NCBI RefSeq assembly: GCF_022539505.1 | Contig: NC_061514.1 | Location: 323,933,090 to 323,997,089 of the forward strand | Direction: 5' to 3' | From: Lolium rigidum | Lineage: Eukaryota; Streptophyta; Magnoliopsida; Poales; Poaceae | DNA: 64,000 bases | Notes under the pieces: model-generated | The model's input: the letters and a program-made list of their open reading frames with translations, nothing else | What the model was told of the DNA's origin: nothing | Database searches by the model: none | Made by a program: the position numbers and the translations under genes | Shown here: piece after piece, positions 13,227 to 23,497 of the stretch | Layout: each line of letters starts with the position of its first letter | Position numbering within the stretch: position 1 is the first letter of the stretch

Positions 13227-14024
13227 CTATTCCTCATTGTCTTCATCCACATCGATGGGAATGATCCCATCATCTGCAGCCTCCAGAAACTCGTAGTCTT
13301 CCTCATCAGTGAACTCGTCATCCTCAAAGTCGTTGTCGTCACTCAGGAAGTCATCGCCTCCTTGGATGTCTTCTCCATCCTCCTCCATCTCCTGGATCTG
13401 GTCCTGCTGTGTCCGGACAGTCACCTCTAAGGTGCGAATCTTCTCGCGAAGACGGGTGATAGTAGCGACATTCTTGGCGCGCTGCAGGCGGAGTGACCGG
13501 CGGTCCTTGGCGAGTAGCCTGATAGCGTCGGCATGATGAGCCAAAGCCATCTGAGCACGGTGGGAGTGGACACGTGTCAACTCCAGGTCCTTCCGGGTCT
13601 CATGAAGCATAAAGTCCAAATGCTGCACATGGATCCCGAGCACCGGGTGCGAAGAAAGTGCCATGGGTTCCCCCATGGTGTCGTGCCTCGCGAAGTGGGC
13701 GAAGCGGCTTCCCCGGAGTGTGGCGATGTTCTGTCCGCACACCCGAGCAAGTCCCTCACGAAGGGCGTGAGCAAGACCGTCCACCCAGCTGTATGCCTTG
13801 AAGGAGAAAAGGATCCTCTCCGAGATGGGAGGTTCCGAGCTTCCCTTCAAGTCAGCGGTGATCATCCACTGCTGTTCCCCAGCCGGGGTGTTGTGGATTC
13901 GGACTCCGTGGAACTGGGGAGGTGGGCATTCGAGCTTCTCGGACACTAGGTACAAGTCGCGCTCAAACACCAGACTTCCTCCGTTTTCCAGATCGTAGGT
14001 CTCCGTCTGGACGTAAGGCTCCAT
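13227..14024 (-). CDS. Intact 265-aa extra ORF between PBS and gag, unknown function
   Basis: This is the only undisturbed ORF in the tandem array. It begins with MEPYVQTETYDLENGG and ends with a strongly acidic tail (about residues 200-265, runs of D and E). Residues ~150-195 are rich in leucine, arginine and glutamate spaced as in a coiled coil (LRLQRAKN, LREKIRTLE, QQDQIQEMEED). No zinc finger, protease or enzyme motif is visible, and I do not recognise the family. It sits 230 bp after the PBS and about 220 bp before gag, in the same orientation, so it would be the first ORF on the genomic transcript. Upstream extra ORFs are known from Ogre-type Tat elements; whether they are described for Tekay-like elements I cannot say. 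It may be Gag-interacting or regulatory, which is a guess. Confidence 0.65.
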   Translation of the reverse strand: MEPYVQTETYDLENGGSLVFERDLYLVSEKLECPPPQFHGVRIHNTPAGEQQWMITADLKGSSEPPISERILFSFKAYSWVDGLAHALREGLARVCGQNIATLRGSRFAHFARHDTMGEPMALSSHPVLGIHVQHLDFMLHETRKDLELTRVHSHRAQMALAHHADAIRLLAKDRRSLRLQRAKNVATITRLREKIRTLEVTVRTQQDQIQEMEEDGEDIQGGDDFLSDDNDFEDDEFTDEEDYEFLEAADDGIIPIDVDEDNEE

Positions 14025-14234
14025 CTGAAAGTGAAATGGATGAGTAGGTTAGAGATGTATACCAAGGTGGCAAACTTTTAAATGGATTTATAAGGAGGTG
14101 CATGGCTTATTATTTTTAAGAAGAGCTGGTAGAGAAGAAAATGAATAAGTTTTTCACAAATACTCACTTCAATTGTTTTTTAGAAACTAAAATTTTCTGA
14201 ACGTCCATTCTAACTAGGGTCTCCTAAGGTCAAA

Positions 14235-14251
14235 CAATGGCTCTGATACCA
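14235..14251 (-). other. Primer binding site, tRNA-iMet type (right element)
   Basis: The minus strand reads TGGTATCAGAGCCATTG, three bases from the LTR end. Unlike the copy near 6000 it is unmutated. Confidence 0.85.
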
Positions 14252-14254
14252 ACT

Positions 14255-17200
14255 TGTCAACACCCGGATTTTTAAGTCCAGATGCCTATCATGCCTTTCA
14301 TCGCAATCCCAGGAATATTGTTTTTGCGAGACATAATAGCTTGATATCACAACACATCATTTATTACAACACATAATCGTCTTACAACAAAGGATCACAT
14401 GATCCGGTCTTAATACAACATAGTGGATCTAGAGATCCTATTACAAAACACATAGCGGAAGCGAAGTAACGGTCGTGGTCCATACATTTCCACGGACAAG
14501 CTGTTGACGTCGGGAGCGGTCCTAGTTGTCGTAGACGTTCTGCTGTCCATCTTCCTCGTACGATCTGTTCACCTTCATAGTCCGGCCATTTGAATAGCCG
14601 GGGACAAAGCCATGAGTACTTTTAAAGTACTCGCAAACTAATACTAGTGTAAGAATTATCAATTGTGGTAAAGGGATACTAAGCTCTAGGTTTATTTGCA
14701 CAAAGCCAAGTTTATTTCATAAACATTTAGTAAAGATGCTTGAATCACTAGACTAACTCAAGTGGGAACATTAGTGTCATTCCCACAACTCTGTTGTGGT
14801 CCAACTCAAAGTCACCATTCACCGGTCAACTTCAAGTCACCAGTCATATGTCACATTTTTGAAAAATGGTCTGATGACGGAACAGTATGGCCTTTCCAAT
14901 CATCTGTAACCGTGGACACGGCTATTCGAATAGTTCTACACTCTGCAGAGGTCGTACGCTTGTGCCACAATATTTGCAATAATCCGTCAGGGTTAACTGG
15001 CCCTGATTTATCATACTCCGTATGCCGACTACCAACCATAACCTTTCACTTAGATACTCTAGTACAGGCACCTCTCCCCATGAGCTTGGCCTCCCGGTGA
15101 GAACCAACTGTAAACCCGGGAACTGCACAGGGCTTGGGCCGGACAATTCACCTCAATCACGTCATTTCACATCATCTCGGATGTCTTTGGAGGCAGCCCT
15201 TGGCATAACCCCGATGACGCTTGTTTAGAGGGAACCCATACTAAAGCACATAAATTTCTAGTTACGCCCTTACCCATATTGGGTATTGTGGGGGTACTTT
15301 CAAAATTGGAATGGTATCGCATCCGAACCCAACCATCAGTTTTATATCAAAAATCACCATCTTCTCTTGGTCATATTCACCTTCAAAGTCATTCAATGGA
15401 ATGAACCATCATTCCAAGGTTTCAACTTCCTTTCAAAGTCACAGGTTCCCATCTAGAGTAGTCAAGTTTTAATTGATTAGCACTAGCAACTATTTCATGA
15501 GGGGTGATAAGTATCTTGGAGCTGGCTAGGCTAAATGTGATTCTCTTATACTACTCTATAAATCAACCCAGTGAATCATAAACCAAAAAGCAACTTTGAT
15601 AACTAAAATCCAGTAAAGCTTGTAGGGTCAAAACTTTGGGATAGGTTCATAAAGTAAAATGTAATGATGCCTTGCTCTGGTAGAGCTTTGCACCCTGATG
15701 GTTAGCAAGTTTATTAGCTTGCATTAGTCTAGCTTGCAAGAATGTTAGCTTGCCTTGATTGGTGAAGTGATCAAAGTATTCTTCTTCTTCCTCTTGGTAG
15801 AATACCTCCTCCTCTTGATAGTCTCCGGTACTAGCGTCTATAAACGAATACGAGGATACAATCACCAAACAATACTTAAGTACTCTTAATTAGCCTTAGT
15901 GGCTCACACAATGATCTAGCATTACTACTTAGCATTTATCACAAGATTATGCTAGGGTTTCCTTATTTAGTAATAGGAAAATAATTTCCTCTCATTGAAT
16001 CTTCTTAAGATTTAATTTCTCTTATGAATAATATATGACCTAGGTTGACTAAAGTCAACCTCTTCATACTTATCATTTGAGAAAATGATTTAAATGAGGT
16101 TCCATACCTCATGCAATTTAATACTAACATGGTAGTGTTTTAATGCCACCTAATAATTCAAGGTGAGGTTACTTAGACTATGATTACTACCTCATGTTGA
16201 ATTACTTGAGAACAAGGTTTAAATGAGAGGAATATCTCTCCTATGATTTAGCACATAAGTGTAACAAATTTAAAGGACTATTATTGAGGTGATTTAATAT
16301 TCTCAAAACAACCATGGATGATCCTATGTTGACCAAGGTCAACACTTCACACTTAGTATTTTGAGAAAGTGAGTTAAATGAGATTCATCATCTCATGTGA
16401 TTTAATTAATTTATATATTATTTAGATTTAAGATTTATAAGGGAGCAAGTATGAGCCTAGCCAATTAAGGGTCCACACATTAATTCATATATTTGAGAAA
16501 GATGATTTAAAATGAGGTGAGCACCTCATACTATTTTAGTAACACCTTGTAATGTTTTAATATTATTAATTAATTAAAAGTGAATTTTAATTGATCATGG
16601 GATCTACTTCATATTAATTTGGTTGAGGTAAGATTTAAATGAACCAAAGTCTATTATATGATTTAATAAATAGGTTTGAAATATTTAAATACTACTTATG
16701 AGAAGGATTAAGTATTTTCAAATATAAACCTATGGGTCATGAATTATGTGTTATTTATTCTTATTGAACTATTTGGACTAATGGTTTATGTGAGAGGCTA
16801 TACCTCATATAAGTTAAACTATCATCTAAATGATTAACCTCTCTAATTAACCAAGCATGAGACTTATTTGATCAAGGTCAGTACCTCTATTTGAATTACT
16901 TAAGATCACAATTTAAATGAGAGAGAAGCCCTCATACTATTTAAAGAATTCTATGTGTATGTATTAAATAGTCTAGAAATGGTTCCATAGCCATTATTTA
17001 ATTTTTATCCATGATCATGCAAAACAACCATGCTATATTTTTGCATAAACAATTATATTATGTCAAATGTGATTTATTAGAGTTGGAATCAACTTAAAAT
17101 CATTTCTAGATAATTTCTAATATTTATTTGAAGTCAGAAAAGGCCCTGCCTTGTTATTTTTATTATTTAAATTTTATTTCGAATTTGGACATGAGGCCAG

Positions 17201-19930
17201 TGGCATTATTTAGATAATTTCATGAGCTTTCTGGATCTATAAAATTTTCTAAATTTGGTTTAGTAGAATTTAAACTATTTAAATTTGAAGTAGACATCAG
17301 TGTTTGAATTCAGCTAAATTAAGTAAACGACGTTTGAATTTGTGGGCCGCGCGGGAAAACAAAATGGGCCGAAAGGAAGTAAACAGAGCAACACGGCCCA
17401 GCACACAGCCCATGTGCGCGGGCCGCCTGACGAGGTGGGAGCCACCCGTCAGTGGCTCTTAACCGAGCGAAGCGGTACGAGCGACATGATCCGTTAGATC
17501 AGAATACGATCGAACGGCCGGGGAGCTTCGTCGTCTCCGACGAGATGCCGGCGTGCTGGCGGCGTACCTAGGGGGTCGGAGGACGCGGTGGGTCGCCGGC
17601 GGTCGAGGGAGAGGGGTGAGGCGAGGTTGTCGAGGGTGTAGAAGACCCTGGTACCGCGGCGAGGCTCGGGGCTGCTCCAATCGATGGCGATGGTCTGCGA
17701 GCTTCGGCGGGTGTGAGCTTGCGATTGGGGCTGCTCCGGCGAGGTCTGGTGAAATTGATCGGTGGAGAAGGCTCAGTGAGAGGAGGGAAGTGAATGGTGT
17801 GCAGGGAGAAGGCGCCGATCGTCTCCATTTATAGTGTCGTGTGGTGGCCGCGGGGTGCTTGGGAAGGGTCGGCGACGGTGAGGTCGTTCCCGGGACGCGA
17901 AGGGGCAAGCTAGGGCGAGCATCGTGTAGGCGACGTCTAGGCGGTGCTAGCGCGCTTGATGGCGCGTCCAATGATGGTCTGTGGCGCCCTGGCGACGGTG
18001 GTGTACTTGCAGTACCGGCGCGGCAGGTCGGCGATCATGGCGATGGCTACGGTGCTTCTGCGAGCCTAAGTGGTTGTCTAGCAGGGTTCGGGTGTGGTGT
18101 TGGGCGCGCGTGCACGAGGGCAAGGCGAGGGGAGGAGTAGGGCGCTCGAGCGCATGGTGTACTGGCGCGTTCCAGGATTGGGTCGGGGCGTGGTCACCGC
18201 ATGCCTGGCACGGTACTGGGCGTGCATGGGCGCGCCTGGATCGGCAAATGTCGTGCTCGTTTTGATCCAGGGAGGGTACAGGCATGCTCATGGAAGGGTA
18301 GGCTACTTATTTGACATGGTGAGAGGGATAGGGAAGGGGTAGAGAGGATGAGTGTATGTGGGTGAGCATGGTACACGGCATGGTCGGTTTTTGCTCTCCA
18401 CAGGCTTTAATCATCCAAAGCAAGTACTGGGAAAGATGCAGGGGACAAGGGGGAGTAATGATCAGCTCTGATCATGCAGGGTTTAGTTGAAAAACTGGTG
18501 TGTAAAAGCATGTCTCACCATTTCCAAATGTTGCCTGCCAGGTGTTCGAGGAAATGGCCGCAAGAACATTTTGGTCGAAATTTGGATTTCTTTTTAGTGG
18601 AGCTCAAGGATATAATTAAAGAGAAAGAATGGTGGTGGTGGTGTTCATTTTGGTGATGGTTTGTGAGGTTTCCAAAATGGGGGTTATCTTCTCATTAATT
18701 CAAAGTCTCCACTTGGCAATTCTTTACTGGTCAACCTGGTCAACTTCAGCAGGGATGGTCAACATGAAAGTTGTAGAGCTTGACATGGTCTTGGATGACA
18801 TGGCTTTGGTTGACAAAGTTTAGTTTAGGATTTGAGAATTACAGGGGGGTAAAGTAGGGAACATTTTATAAAGTGGCAAAATGACCATTATCATATGTAA
18901 GATGAATTTGAGATTTCCTTGTGTTTGATTATTGATCCAAGGATGCAAAAGTGTTAGTTTATCATCTCTAAGTATTTTACAAGCAAGGGGCAAGCAATTA
19001 TGGCCTAGGGTGAAGATTTGTATTTTGACATAATGTGTATGTGAGAGAAATTTGGGAATTTTCTCCCCATTTGATTTCTCTTTATTTGATTTGACTTTGG
19101 TTGACTCTAATGTGGTTCTTATGAGTTTAGAAACATTTTAAGAGCATTGAAACCAATTCAAATGGTCTTGTTCAAAGATTTGCAAAATTGGCCTTAATAC
19201 ATAAGAGATGAGGTGTCAAATTTTCATAAACTTGTACTAGGGTTGCTCTTGCCTCACTTGGACATGGGTTAGGGTCCATTTAGTGTTATATTAGGTTTAG
19301 AGATGGTTTCACACCATTTGGTCAAGGTTTGAAGTCATAGGTCAAAGTTTAGTGAATTGGCTATGTGTCACATAGGCTTCTATGCATATGTGGTATTTTA
19401 TTTTTAATTTGACTTGGTTTGATTCACAATGGTGTTGTGAATTGTTGAAATGATATATGGAGGTGATCCCTCCATCACAACAAGTCCTAGGGTCAATTTT
19501 CTTAAATTCCCTTATTTACTATTTTACTCTCATATGCCTCTATGGCATTTTTAGTTTTCTTTTTATTTTATTGGAAAACAACTTGATTTAGGTTTGATAA
19601 GTACTAGGTAGGGTGTGTAAGGGTTTTACAAACCCCTAACCAAAATATAGGAGCTTAGGGTAAAGATTCATAATTATAGCCATAGGCACATATGCCTTTT
19701 TCTTATTAATTTCCTTTTATTTTATTTTAACTAGGATGGTAAAAAGAAGGGTGAGGTTTTAGGGTTTAAGATTATTTCAAATACTAATAACAAGCTATCA
19801 TGGCAAGAGCACAAGAATTATGCAAGATTATTATGTATCAATCTTAATTTAATAAAAGTTTTTGTTGGTTCCAAAATTTGGAACTAGGGAAATTGTTGTG
19901 TTTTGGTTTTGAAATTTTTGGGATGTTACA
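14255..19930 (-). repeat. Complete LTR, copy C (about 5.68 kb), 5' LTR of the array
   Basis: It runs from TGTCAACAC to GATGTTACA on the plus strand. Long stretches match copy B base for base. Examples of differences are the GGCCC/ATCCC change near 17395 and small indels, so the pair looks young. Together copies B and C make up most of this 13.9 kb element, an unusual LTR-to-internal ratio. Confidence 0.9.
17825..17834 (-). promoter_or_regulatory. LTR TATA box (copy C)
   Basis: The minus strand reads CTATAAATGG. In the 5' LTR this is the box that would drive the genomic transcript toward lower coordinates. Confidence 0.6.
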
Positions 19931-20536
19931 AAGTGCGGGCAAACCAGCTTTAGCTTAACATATTTCTAAGTACAAGGTTTCAGAAAATTGAGTGGGGGCG
20001 GCTGCCCCCCTTGGCTATAGTCTGGATCCGCCCATGCTATAGTTTGAGGTCATTTGGATGACGTCGAAAAAATTCTTTGATTAGAAATGGGGTTGTTCGA
20101 ACCCCGTAGTTGGATTTTTTTGAACCTTGATCTGTAGTACTGGGCAAAACCCTAGTTTAACCTATTTAATTATAGATTGGTAGGTCGATTTTTCTACGTA
20201 CCTTTTTATTATTACTCTACTATGCAGCACATATGTGTTTGCCCGTCGAGTGAAACTCGGAGGAAGAGGGATCACTCGGAAGGAGAGAAGAAGGAGGGAG
20301 AGCATTATGGTGTCTCCCCTTTTCGGGTGATGATGTTGACTTTTGTGCGGGGTTTGTCAGTGAGCAGGAGGTGCGAGCGAGCGAGCGAGTCGAGCGAGGC
20401 CGAGAATGAGAGAGATTTGTTTTTTTTTGTGAGAGGGACAACCGAAGGATCCGGAAGGACCCACTGACTTCCAATACGCATCCTGATGCGTCTTCTCTTG
20501 ACAAAGAAAATGGCTGGGAGTTTGCGTACCTATTGC
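19931..20536. other. Unassigned spacer
   Basis: No gene is recognised. It contains a GGGGGCGGCTGCCCCCC palindrome near 19995-20010 and a purine-rich, GAGC-repeated stretch near 20385-20410. Short ORFs on both strands overlap each other and look like chance. It may be remnant transposon DNA. Confidence 0.5.
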
Positions 20537-20659
20537 ACGTGACTTGTGCTCACCGAAGTGTGGGACCTCACGCATGGGCACCACACGTAAGTGACAGACC
20601 TGTTGGTGTAAAAACTCGGTTGATTATTATAGTGCATTAGAACAAAGTTTCCTATGGAT
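20537..20659 (+). repeat. Inverted-repeat arm, left (pairs with 21421-21548)
   Basis: It begins ACGTGACTTGTGCTCAC and ends TTTCCTATGGAT; the partner begins ATCCATAGGAAA and ends GTGAGCACAAGTCACGT. The arms are about 125 bp, imperfect in the middle, and enclose about 760 bp that includes the first two satellite units. Confidence 0.85.
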
Positions 20660-20739
20660 TCAAGGGTAGGAAATCCAAGTTAACTCATTTACATGACATT
20701 ATTTTTTCCATGAAGCAAAGTTAACACATCTATCAATTG

Positions 20740-23379
20740 GTACATTTTGGAGTGACTAAGAAGGATCCATGCTTACCTTTTCGTTTTCACGTGTTAAACT
20801 TGTTTAAATCTTGGTCAAACCTAGGATTTGACAGAGATTCAAATGGGCGGAAAATTCAAAAAAAAAACAGAAAAATGAAAAACCAAAGCACATACGTAGT
20901 TTTCTTATGTCATATAGTAAGCATTCAAGTTGATAAACAAGGTCTAGACATATTCAAAACATACAAATCATGTATGTACCCCTAACCCTAAACTATGTCT
21001 TATGAAGTCAAGCATGAAGAGAAGTGGTTTTGGGTTTCAAACATGGAAATTTCAAAAACCTCCCAAAAACTTCATTTAGAGTGACTAAGAAGGATAAATG
21101 CTTCCCTTTTCATTTTCATGTTTTAAACTTGTTTAAATCTTGGTAAAACCTAGGATCCGACCAAGATTCAAATGGGCATCAAAAATAGAAAAAATCAGAA
21201 AAATGAAAAACCAAAGCACATAGTCTTCTTATGTCATATAGTAAGCATTAAAGTTGATAAACAAGGTCTAGACGTATTCAAACCCGACAAATCATGTATC
21301 TACCCCTAACCCTAAACTCTGTCTTATGAAGTCAAGCATGAAGAGAAGTTGTTTTGGGTTTCAAACATGGAAATTTCAAAAACCCTCTCAAAGAGCTTCA
21401 TTTTGGAGTGACTAAGAAGGATCCATAGGAAACTATGTACTAATACGAGTATAATGATCACCCGAGTTATTAGAGCAACAAGTCTGTCACTTACGTACGT
21501 GTGGTTCCCATGCGTGAGGTCCCACACTTCAGTGAGCACAAGTCACGTAGTCTTCTTATGTCATATAGTAAGCATTCAATTAAGTTGATAAACAAGGTCT
21601 AGACATATCAAACTAGAAAAATCATGTATCTACCCCCTATATATCCCTAAATTAACCCTGACTTATGAAGTCAAGCATGAAGAGAAGAAGTGGTTTTTGG
21701 TTTCAAACATGGAAATTTCAAAAACCCTCCCAAGAGCTTCATTTTGGAGTGACTAGTTAAGACGCATACATGCTTACTTTTTCATATTCATGTTTTAAAC
21801 TTGTTCAAATCTTGGTCAACAAACCTACGATTTGACGAAGATTCAAATGGGTATAAAAAAATTAAAACCAAGGTCTGCTCATGTCATATAGTAAGCATTC
21901 AATTAAATTGATAAACAAGGTCTAGACATATTCAAACTAGTAGGAAAATCATGTATCTACCCCCTAACCCTAAACTATGTCTTATGAAGTCAAGCATGCA
22001 TGAAGAAAAGTGGTTTTTGGTTTTCAAGCATGGAAATTTCAAAAACCCTCCCAAGAGCTACATATTGGAGTGACTAAGAAGGATAGATGCTTAATTTTTC
22101 ATATTCATGTTTTAAACTTGATTAAATCATGGTCAAACCTAGAATTTGACCAAGATTCAAATGGGCATAAAAATTCAAAAAAAAATGAAAAACCAATGCA
22201 CATAGTCATCTTATGTCATCTAGTAAGCATTCAATTAAGTTGATAAACAATGTCTAGACATATTCAAACCAGAAAATTCATGTATCAAGCTAACCCTAAC
22301 CCCAAACTCTGTCTTATGAAGTCAAGCATGAAGAGAAGTACGTGGTTATTTGGTTTCAAACATGGAAATTTCAAAAACCCTCTCAAGAGCTTCATTTTGG
22401 AGTGACTACGAATGGTACATGCTTAATTTTTCATATTCATGTTTTAAACTTGTTTAAATCATGGTCAAACCTAGGATTTGGCCAAGATTCAAATGGGCAA
22501 AAAATTTCATATTCATATTCATGTTTTAAACTTGTTTAAATCACGCATGTATCTACCCCTAACCCTAAACTCTGTTTCATGAAGTCAAGCATGAAGATTT
22601 GTGGTTTTTGGTTTCGAACATGGAAATTCAAAAACCCTCCCAAGAGCTTCATTTTGAAGTGACTAAGAAGCATACATGCTTACTTTTTCATATTCATGTT
22701 TTTAACTTATTCAAATCTTGGTGGAACCAAGGATTTGACCAAGATTCAAATGGGTATAAAAGTTCAAAAAAAACAAGGCCTTCTTATATGTTATATAGTA
22801 AGCATTCAATTAATTTGATAAACAAGGTCTACACATATTCAAACCAGGAAAATCATGTATCTACCCCTAACCCTAAACTCTGTCTTATGAAGAAGTCAAG
22901 CATGCATGAAGAGAAGTGGTTTTTGGTTTCAAGCATGGAAATTTCAAAAACCCTCCCAAGAGCTACATATTGGAGTGACTAAGAAGGATAGATGCTTAAT
23001 TTTTCATATTCATGTTTTAAACTTGTTTAAATCATGGTCAAACCTAGGATTTGACCAAGATTCAAATGGGCATAAAAATTCAAAAAAACAATAAAATGAA
23101 AAACCAATGCACATAGTCATCTTATGTCATCTACTAGTAAGCATTCAATTAAGTTGATAAACAAGGTCTAGACATATTCAAACCAGAAAATTCATGTATC
23201 AAGCTACCCCTATCCCCAATATAAACTCTGCTTATGAAGTCAAGCATGAAGAGAAGTATGTGGTTTTTGGTTTCAAACATGTAAATTGCAAAAACCCTCT
23301 CAAGAGCTTCATTTTGGAGTGACAATGAAGGATACATGCTTAATTTTTCATATTCATGTTTTAAACTTGTTTAAATCAT
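20740..23379 (+). repeat. Tandem array of ~330 bp units, forward orientation (about 9 units)
   Basis: The anchor GGAGTGACTAAGAAGG recurs near 20749, 21078, 21405, 21750, 22069, 22399, 22657, 22973 and 23319, giving a spacing of about 320-345 bp apart from two shortened units. Each unit carries, in order, the anchor, TTTAAACTTGTTTAAATC, TTTGACCAAGATTCAAATGGG, an A-rich stretch, TATGTCATATAGTAAGCATTC, AAGGTCTAGACATATTC, a telomere-like CCCTAACCCTAAAC and TGAAGTCAAGCATGAAGAG. Short ORFs here are the unit read in frame, not genes. I do not recognise it as a named satellite. Confidence 0.9.
21421..21548 (-). repeat. Inverted-repeat arm, right, interrupting one satellite unit
   Basis: It is the reverse complement of the arm at 20537-20659. 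It replaces the middle of the third unit: array sequence stops after AGAAGGATCC and resumes at TCTTCTTATGTCATATAG. This looks like a template switch or foldback insertion and not a simple addition. Confidence 0.85.
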
Positions 23380-23497
23380 GGTCAAACCTAGATAATTTAA
23401 ATCCTAGATTTGACCAAGATAATTTAAAAAGTTTGACTTCATAAGTTTCCAGATTTGACCTAGATGTAACAAGGATTTAAATTATCTAGGTTTGACC
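23380..23497. repeat. Palindromic centre of the inverted satellite arrays
   Basis: A 26 bp arm (23380-23405, beginning GGTCAAACCTAGATAATTT) is exactly inverted at 23472-23497, placing the symmetry centre near 23438. Between them lie fragments of the unit (TTTGACTTCATAAG, GATTTGACC) in mixed order. To the left all units read forward, to the right all read reversed. Confidence 0.9.

Larger units (their letters stand above)
1..19930 (-). mobile_element. Tandem array of a non-autonomous Tekay-like Gypsy retrotransposon
   Basis: Three LTR copies alternate with two internal regions, all reading on the minus strand. LTR edges are set by TG...CA ends (plus strand TGTCAACAC...GATGTTACA), a PBS complementary to initiator tRNA-Met (TGGTATCAGAGCC on the minus strand) and a purine-rich tract beside the 3' LTR. 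The two internal regions are about 2.52 kb and encode only gag and an extra ORF; no protease, RT, RNase H or integrase is visible, so mobilisation would need an autonomous relative. The gag sequence style (motifs WEDFKLKF, YRDRFLTLSRYAP, one CCHC knuckle) and very long LTRs suggest the chromovirus Tekay/Del lineage. No TSD can be tested because the left end lies outside the window; the right flank begins AAGTG. Confidence 0.85.
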
